From: Nitrososphaerota archaeon
GTDB lineage: Archaea; Thermoproteota; Bathyarchaeia; Bathyarchaeales; Bathycorpusculaceae
Direction: 5' to 3'
NCBI GenBank assembly: GCA_031260365.1
Contig: JAIRJY010000035.1
Location: 1 to 9,294, forward strand
DNA length: 9,294 nt
Shown here: positions 5,059 through 9,294 of the stretch, in pieces
Layout of the letters: the number at the start of each line of letters is the position of its first letter
How positions within the stretch are numbered: the first letter of the stretch is position 1
Notes under the pieces: model-generated
Told to the model about the DNA's origin: nothing
Database searches by the model: none
Seen by the model: the letters and a program-made list of their open reading frames with translations, nothing else
Program-made: the position numbers and the translations under genes

Positions 5059-6071
5059 AAGAGTTCTGGGTAGAAACCAGTAAAAAAGACAATTTAACTA
5101 TTAACCTTATCAAACGTTATAGCGATGTTATAGTTGAAGGTGACAAAGCTACTTTTTTGGCAACACAACAAGAACACCAAATTTTATCACCAACTATTGA
5201 AAACCTTGAAAAAATGGACGTACAAAACAAGATCTTAAAAATTAACATCTCGGACAAGGTAACAGAGAATCTAATTGTTAGGGCAGCCGAAAAGGGTGCA
5301 AACTACCTGTTAGTTAGCACAACAAATTGGCGTATTATCCCACTGGAAAATATTATTGCACGCATTAAAGGAAAGAGTAAAATAATCGCAGAAGTAGCCA
5401 CCGCTGAAGAAGCAGAAGTTGCGCTTGAAACTTTAGAGTTAGGTACAGATGGCGTACTGCTTAAGCCTTCTCATCCAGATGAAATGCTAAAAACAGTCGC
5501 GCTTGTTAAACCTGAAGCATCAAAATTCGATATGTCTGTTGCGAAAATTGTTTCCACTAAACCAATTGGCAATGGAGCACGTGTATGTGTTGATACATGT
5601 GACATGATGACGCCGCAGGAGGGTATACTTGTCGGTAGTCAAAGTGTTGGTTTATTTTTAGTAGAAGCAGAGGTTAATGAGAATCTATATGTTGCGTCAC
5701 GACCATTTAGAGTTAATGCTGGTGCTTTGTCCATGTACACTTTAAGTGATTTGCAGACCACAAGGTATCTTCAAGAGTTCAAAGCGGGAGATGAAGTAGT
5801 AATTGTTAACCGTAACGGCAGAACACGTAAAGCTAATGTGGGTAGAATAAAAATCGAAATTAGACCATTAATACTCATTGAAGCACAAATTGAAGATAGA
5901 ATTATCAAAGTTATACTGCAAAACGCAGAAACTATTCGGGTAGTCACTCCTAATGGGTCTAAACCAGTTACCGAGCTTAAACAAAGCGATGAAGTAATAG
6001 TATATCTTGCAGCAAAAGGTGGTAGGCATTTCGGCATCAGTGTACTCGATGAAACAGTGATTGAAAAATGA
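5055..6071 (+). CDS. aroB': 3-dehydroquinate synthase II
   Basis: Second step of the archaeal aromatic route: NAD-dependent oxidative deamination and cyclisation of ADH to 3-dehydroquinate. It is unrelated to classical AroB. The 338 residues are slightly shorter than the Methanocaldococcus MJ1249 type (about 360). The N-terminus MKEFWVETS is family-like. The conserved core includes GNGARVCVDTCDMMTPQEG (172-190) with ILVGSQS following, FLVEAE (201-206), ASRPFRVNAGALSMY (214-228) and KGGRHFG (321-327). The TTG start overlaps the aroA' stop as TTGA and is supported by GGTGA at 5044-5048. The stop overlaps aroD as ATGA. aroA' and aroB' together produce dehydroquinate, so their translational coupling is sensible. 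Confidence 0.94.
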   Translation: MKEFWVETSKKDNLTINLIKRYSDVIVEGDKATFLATQQEHQILSPTIENLEKMDVQNKILKINISDKVTENLIVRAAEKGANYLLVSTTNWRIIPLENIIARIKGKSKIIAEVATAEEAEVALETLELGTDGVLLKPSHPDEMLKTVALVKPEASKFDMSVAKIVSTKPIGNGARVCVDTCDMMTPQEGILVGSQSVGLFLVEAEVNENLYVASRPFRVNAGALSMYTLSDLQTTRYLQEFKAGDEVVIVNRNGRTRKANVGRIKIEIRPLILIEAQIEDRIIKVILQNAETIRVVTPNGSKPVTELKQSDEVIVYLAAKGGRHFGISVLDETVIEK

Positions 6072-6754
6072 CACTGAACATTTGTGTTTCAATAAAGTCA
6101 AAAACCATTCAAGAAACATTAACTCTAATTGAAAAAGCTGAAACTGCTAAAGCCGACTTTATTGAAGTACGCTTGGATGATTTAGGAGAAAAGCCAAAAC
6201 TTAGCGATCTAACGTCTTCAACCAAAATCCCTCTTATTGCTACAAACAAGTTGTTAAGTGAAAAAAGTGGTTTCACTGGAAAGTCAACTCAACTCTGGCA
6301 AACTTTGACAAATGCTGCAGATAACGGTTTCCAATACGTTGATTTGGACTTAGCAGCCAGAGAATTAGAAAAACATATTGTTTACTTGAAAGAGTTAGGC
6401 GTTAAAAGTATTGTTTCTTTTCACCATTTCGACGGCGCACTTAGCAGCCAAGAAATGCATGACGTTTTAAACAGTGAAATATGTAGTGGTGCAGACGTCT
6501 GCAAAATTGTTGGCACTGCAAAAAAAGTTCAAGACAACTTAACTGTGCTGAATTTTATCTCAGAAAATGCAGACAAAACTCGGTTGGTGTGCTTCTGTAT
6601 GGGTGAACAGGGCAAAATTTCGCGGTTGCTTTCACCGGTTTTTGGAGCGTTTTTCACTTTTGCTGCTTTAACGCAGGGTAGTGAAACTGCACCGGGACAA
6701 ATATGCATAAATGAAATGAAGACGGTCTATTCTTTATTGAGGCAAGAACCGTGA
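6068..6754 (+). CDS. aroD: 3-dehydroquinate dehydratase, type I
   Basis: Converts 3-dehydroquinate to 3-dehydroshikimate through a Schiff base. The 228 residues form a single TIM barrel of usual length. Active-site features are EVRLD (33-37), matching the substrate-binding E and R, and SFHHF (117-121) with the catalytic histidine most likely H119. The Schiff-base lysine is K146 in CKIVGTA. CMGEQGKISRLLSPVFGAFFTF (177-198 region) contains R186, and APGQ (208-211) contains the conserved glutamine. The ATG overlaps the aroB' stop by four bases, and GTGAT (6057-6061) lies six bases upstream, fitting the 3' end of 16S rRNA. It overlaps aroE by four bases as GTGA. All expected catalytic residues are present. 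Confidence 0.95.
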   Translation: MTLNICVSIKSKTIQETLTLIEKAETAKADFIEVRLDDLGEKPKLSDLTSSTKIPLIATNKLLSEKSGFTGKSTQLWQTLTNAADNGFQYVDLDLAARELEKHIVYLKELGVKSIVSFHHFDGALSSQEMHDVLNSEICSGADVCKIVGTAKKVQDNLTVLNFISENADKTRLVCFCMGEQGKISRLLSPVFGAFFTFAALTQGSETAPGQICINEMKTVYSLLRQEP

Positions 6755-7608
6755 TTGTTTCAGGAAAAACGTGTGTTTACGCAGTTATTGGGGATCCAAT
6801 AGAGCATTCGTTAAGTCCGGTTATTCAAAATGCTGTGTTCAATGCGTTAAACATAGACGGGATTTATACAGCTTTTAGGGTGAAGTCTTCAGATGTTGCT
6901 AACGCTTTAGCAGGTATGCGCGCGTTAGGTATTTCGGGTTTGAATGTTACCATGCCTCATAAAGAAAAGGTAATAGCGAATTTAGATTGGATAGATGAAC
7001 CAGCAAAGTTTCTAAATTCAGTAAACACTATTCACCATAAAGATGGAAAACTGTTAGGATATAGTACTGATGGCATAGGAGCGCTTAAAGCACTTAAAGC
7101 AAATGGAGCGGATCCACATAACAAAAGAGTGTTAATGCTGGGAGCAGGTAGAACAGCACGAGCCATCGCTTACTCAATAATTCAAGAAGCAGAGGAACTT
7201 GTTGTTCTCAATCGTACTGTTTCAGAAGCAAAAAAACTATCAGAAACATTAAAACATAAATTTAACAAAAAAATTAATTTCGGATCACTTTCACCAGAAG
7301 TTATTAGAGAAAAAATCAGAGACACAGATATTTTATTAAATACAACACCTACTGGAATGGAACCTAACATAAACCAAAGCTTGGTTGCGTCAAACAATTT
7401 AAAGTCAAACTTGACAGTTATGGACATAGTTTACAGTCCATACGAAACGCAACTGATCAAAGACGCAAAAGCAGCGGGTTCAAAGGTGGTAAGTGGCGTG
7501 GAAATGTTAATTTATCAAGGTGCTGCAGCGTTTGAAATTTGGACAGACAAACAGGCACCAGTGCAAGTTATGAGAAAAGCAATTTCAGAACATCTTATTG
7601 GAGTGTAA
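6751..7608 (+). CDS. aroE: Shikimate dehydrogenase (NADP+)
   Basis: Reduces 3-dehydroshikimate to shikimate with NADPH. At 285 residues it is full length. The shikimate-binding domain shows GDPIEHSLSP (14-23) with the SLS motif, NVTMPHK (65-71) with catalytic K71, N92 in SVNTIH and D107 in GYSTDG. The Rossmann part has GAGRTARAIAY (131-141) and the NADP-favouring NRT (154-156). SGVEMLIYQGAAAFEIW (248-264) near the end is also typical. The second glycine of the usual GAGG motif is arginine here (R134), a mild oddity. The start is GTG at 6751, overlapping the aroD stop, with GAGG at 6739-6742 eight bases upstream. aroK follows five bases after the stop. Confidence 0.95.
   Translation: MIVSGKTCVYAVIGDPIEHSLSPVIQNAVFNALNIDGIYTAFRVKSSDVANALAGMRALGISGLNVTMPHKEKVIANLDWIDEPAKFLNSVNTIHHKDGKLLGYSTDGIGALKALKANGADPHNKRVLMLGAGRTARAIAYSIIQEAEELVVLNRTVSEAKKLSETLKHKFNKKINFGSLSPEVIREKIRDTDILLNTTPTGMEPNINQSLVASNNLKSNLTVMDIVYSPYETQLIKDAKAAGSKVVSGVEMLIYQGAAAFEIWTDKQAPVQVMRKAISEHLIGV
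7600..7605 (+). promoter_or_regulatory. Shine-Dalgarno site choosing the aroK start
   Basis: GGAGTG at the end of aroE lies eight bases before the ATG at 7614. It supports 7614 over the longer in-frame ATG at 7539, which lies well inside aroE. Confidence 0.7.
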
Positions 7609-7613
7609 ACTGT

Positions 7614-8495
7614 ATGAAAGGAGAAGCATCAGCGTTAGCTCATGGTGCGGCAACAATTGTTAATGCCATGGCAACTAATAAGGGAGCAGCTTTTGGCGTT
7701 GATCTTTATACTAAGGCACAAGTAAAATTAACTGATGAGCCGCAGGTTATTGAGACTGAAATTTTGTCGGATCATGAAGAGAATCCTGTTTTAATCCAGA
7801 AAACTGTTGCAGCGGTTCTCAAGCGTTTCAATTTAGAAAAAGAGTACGGGGCAAAAGTTAAAACGTGTAGTAACATACCCATTGCCAGAGGTTTAAAGAG
7901 CAGCAGTACAGCTGCTAATGCAGTAATTCTTGCAACATTGGGCGCATTGAGTGAATTTCTTGAGGATTTGGATATTATAAAGCTGGGTGTTTTATCAGCA
8001 TTTGAGGCAAAAGTTACCATTACAGGCGCGTTTGATGATGCTTGCGCTTCATATTTTGGCGGTTTAGTAGTAACGGATAATTTAAACTGCAACCTCATAA
8101 AACAAGAGTCATTAATTCAGGATGAAAATAATTACGTTGTTTTATTTCAAGTTCCACCAAAGAAAGCGTACACTGTTAACACGGATGTTAGCAGGTTTTC
8201 GGCAATTAAACAGCAGGTTGAAGAAGCATACAATATGACTTTGATGGGACTTCACTGGGAAGCGTTAACAGTAAATGGGCAGTGTTATTCAACAGCGTTT
8301 GGGTCTAACATTAAGATAGCCACAGATGCTTTAGCTGCAGGTGCAAGAGCGGCGGGTTTATGTGGTAAGGGACCCACGACTACTGCAATTGTTTCTAAGG
8401 ATTATGTAGAACAAGTTAGGGCAGCATGGCAAAGTTTTGAGGGAAAAGTTATACAAGCAAGTTTGAACCATGAAAAAGCTAAGGTAGTTACATAA
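7614..8495 (+). CDS. aroK: Archaeal shikimate kinase, GHMP kinase family
   Basis: Phosphorylates shikimate to shikimate 3-phosphate. This is the archaeal GHMP-superfamily enzyme, not homologous to bacterial AroK. From the ATG at 7614 it has 293 residues, close to the Methanocaldococcus MJ1440 type (about 282). The N-terminus MKGEASALAHGAATIVNAMA and then KGAAFGVDL match the family start. The ATP-binding GHMP motif is PIARGLKSSSTAANA (89-103). TITGAFDDACASYFGG (135-150) carries the conserved acidic pair D141-D142. LCGKGPTTTAI (249-259) is the third GHMP motif. The frame stays open upstream to an ATG at 7539, but those 25 residues (MDRQTGTSA...) are an out-of-frame reading of the aroE end and do not resemble the family. 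The stop overlaps the aroA start by one base (TAATG). Confidence 0.95.
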   Translation: MKGEASALAHGAATIVNAMATNKGAAFGVDLYTKAQVKLTDEPQVIETEILSDHEENPVLIQKTVAAVLKRFNLEKEYGAKVKTCSNIPIARGLKSSSTAANAVILATLGALSEFLEDLDIIKLGVLSAFEAKVTITGAFDDACASYFGGLVVTDNLNCNLIKQESLIQDENNYVVLFQVPPKKAYTVNTDVSRFSAIKQQVEEAYNMTLMGLHWEALTVNGQCYSTAFGSNIKIATDALAAGARAAGLCGKGPTTTAIVSKDYVEQVRAAWQSFEGKVIQASLNHEKAKVVT

Positions 8496-9294
8496 TGGTC
8501 AATGTAACTGTTAAACCAACAAGTAAGTTGCAAGGCGTTTTAACTGCCCCAGCATCAAAGTCTTATACGCAGCGTATGCTCATAGCTGCTGCACTTTCGG
8601 ATGGTCTAGGGAGAATTATAAATCCACTTTTGTCAGAGGATACTTTGGCTACTTTACGAGCAGTTACAGCCTTTGGTGCTCAAGTACAAGAAAAAGAGAA
8701 TTATTGGACCGTGAAAGGCACAAATGAATTAAAAGCTACAGGTGGCTTAGTAGATGTAGGCGAGTCAGGAGCAACTTTGCGATTTATGATACCGATTGCT
8801 GCGTTAGCAGCGGGTCAGTCAACATTTTTGTTATCTCCCTCACTTGGACGCAGACCAGTTGAACCATTATTATCAAGTCTTAAGATGCTTAACGTAGAAG
8901 CGTACTCTAAACGAACTAATGATGGGCTTCAAACTATAATAGTTAAAGGAAGGGGTGAGATACTAGGGGGGAAAACTTGTATTTCTGGAGATATTAGCAG
9001 TCAATTTATAAGTGGTTTAATGTTTGCTTGCCCAATGGCTAAATCAGATACGGAAATACAAGTTACAACTGCAGTAGAATCCAAAGATTACGTAAAAATG
9101 ACACAAGAAGTTCTAGCTCTACACCAAATTAAAGTACAGATAAGTGACGATTATCGTTATATTCAAATTCCAGGTAAACAGATTTTTAGACAAAACGATT
9201 GTGAAGTATCAGGAGACTTTTCTTCGGCAGCATTTCTTTTAGCCGCATCAGCCATCACTAACTCGAGTGTGAAGATAAATAATTTAAATTATAA
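8495..9294 (+). CDS. aroA: 5-enolpyruvylshikimate-3-phosphate synthase, partial (3' end beyond right edge)
   Basis: Transfers enolpyruvyl from phosphoenolpyruvate to shikimate 3-phosphate. The first 266 residues of about 420 are present. Family landmarks are APASKSYTQR (18-27) with K22 and R27, the PEP-binding loop GESGATLRF (89-97), GRRPVEPL (118-125), GDISSQFISGLM (165-176) with Q170, ESKDYVKMT (195-203) and VSGDFSSAAFLLAA (238-251) with catalytic D241. The loop at 89-97 has ESGATLRF instead of the enterobacterial NAGTAMRP, as in many archaeal and Gram-positive enzymes. The ATG at 8495 overlaps the aroK stop (TAATG), with a weak GGTAGT (8483-8488) six bases upstream. The frame stays open to the edge. 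Chorismate synthase would be the expected next gene. Confidence 0.95.
   Translation, partial: MVNVTVKPTSKLQGVLTAPASKSYTQRMLIAAALSDGLGRIINPLLSEDTLATLRAVTAFGAQVQEKENYWTVKGTNELKATGGLVDVGESGATLRFMIPIAALAAGQSTFLLSPSLGRRPVEPLLSSLKMLNVEAYSKRTNDGLQTIIVKGRGEILGGKTCISGDISSQFISGLMFACPMAKSDTEIQVTTAVESKDYVKMTQEVLALHQIKVQISDDYRYIQIPGKQIFRQNDCEVSGDFSSAAFLLAASAITNSSVKINNLNY

Noticed and set aside
7539..7613. Upstream in-frame extension of aroK from an ATG at 7539
   Set aside because: It lies wholly within aroE in another frame and does not match the shikimate kinase N-terminus. A good ribosome binding site and the family start are at 7614.
7772..8098. 108-residue minus-strand open frame inside aroK
   Set aside because: It is antisense to conserved GHMP motifs and its composition is that of a frame shadow.
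1..9294. CRISPR array, tRNA/rRNA genes, insertion sequences or defence genes
   Set aside because: No regularly spaced repeats, cloverleaf-like segments, transposase motifs or terminal inverted repeats were seen. All large open frames are explained by biosynthetic or regulatory genes.

Overview
The window looks like AT-rich archaeal chromosome. The evidence is archaeal GGTGA-type ribosome binding sites, TTG and GTG starts, TATA-like boxes, an Lrp/AsnC regulator, and a set of archaea-type amino acid enzymes: LysW-dependent lysine synthesis, the aspartate-semialdehyde route to dehydroquinate, and a GHMP-family shikimate kinase. A TACK-type archaeon, possibly Bathyarchaeia, fits the style. That placement is only an impression and needs a phylogeny.

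Left part (1-1968, minus strand): a lysW-lysX-lysY cluster. LysW is the small acidic carrier protein ending in EDWGE. LysX is the ATP-grasp ligase that attaches the substrate to LysW; here it carries an extra block of about 75-80 residues. LysY/ArgC is the acyl-phosphate reductase and is cut by the left edge.

Middle (1969-3007): a divergent control region with a 9-bp inverted repeat, then an Lrp/AsnC regulator resembling LysM on the plus strand. After it come about 380 bases without an intact gene. That stretch holds two promoter candidates, TTCGAA boxes, an 8-bp-stem hairpin just ahead of the next operon and, on the minus strand, what may be the remains of a small gene.

Right part (3008-9294, plus strand): a tightly packed operon of aspartate kinase, ADH synthase (aroA'), dehydroquinate synthase II (aroB'), aroD, aroE, archaeal aroK and aroA (cut by the right edge). 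The aromatic genes lie in exactly the order of the reactions they catalyse, mostly with 1-4 base overlaps. Aspartate kinase at the head makes sense because its product leads to aspartate semialdehyde, the amino donor for the first aromatic step. Since lysine appears to be made from aminoadipate on LysW, this aspartate kinase probably serves aromatic, threonine and methionine synthesis rather than lysine.

No tRNA, rRNA, CRISPR array, insertion sequence or phage gene was seen. The pathways are known. The least ordinary features are the enlarged LysX, the aspartate kinase-led operon colinear with its pathway, the control elements and the possible decayed gene.
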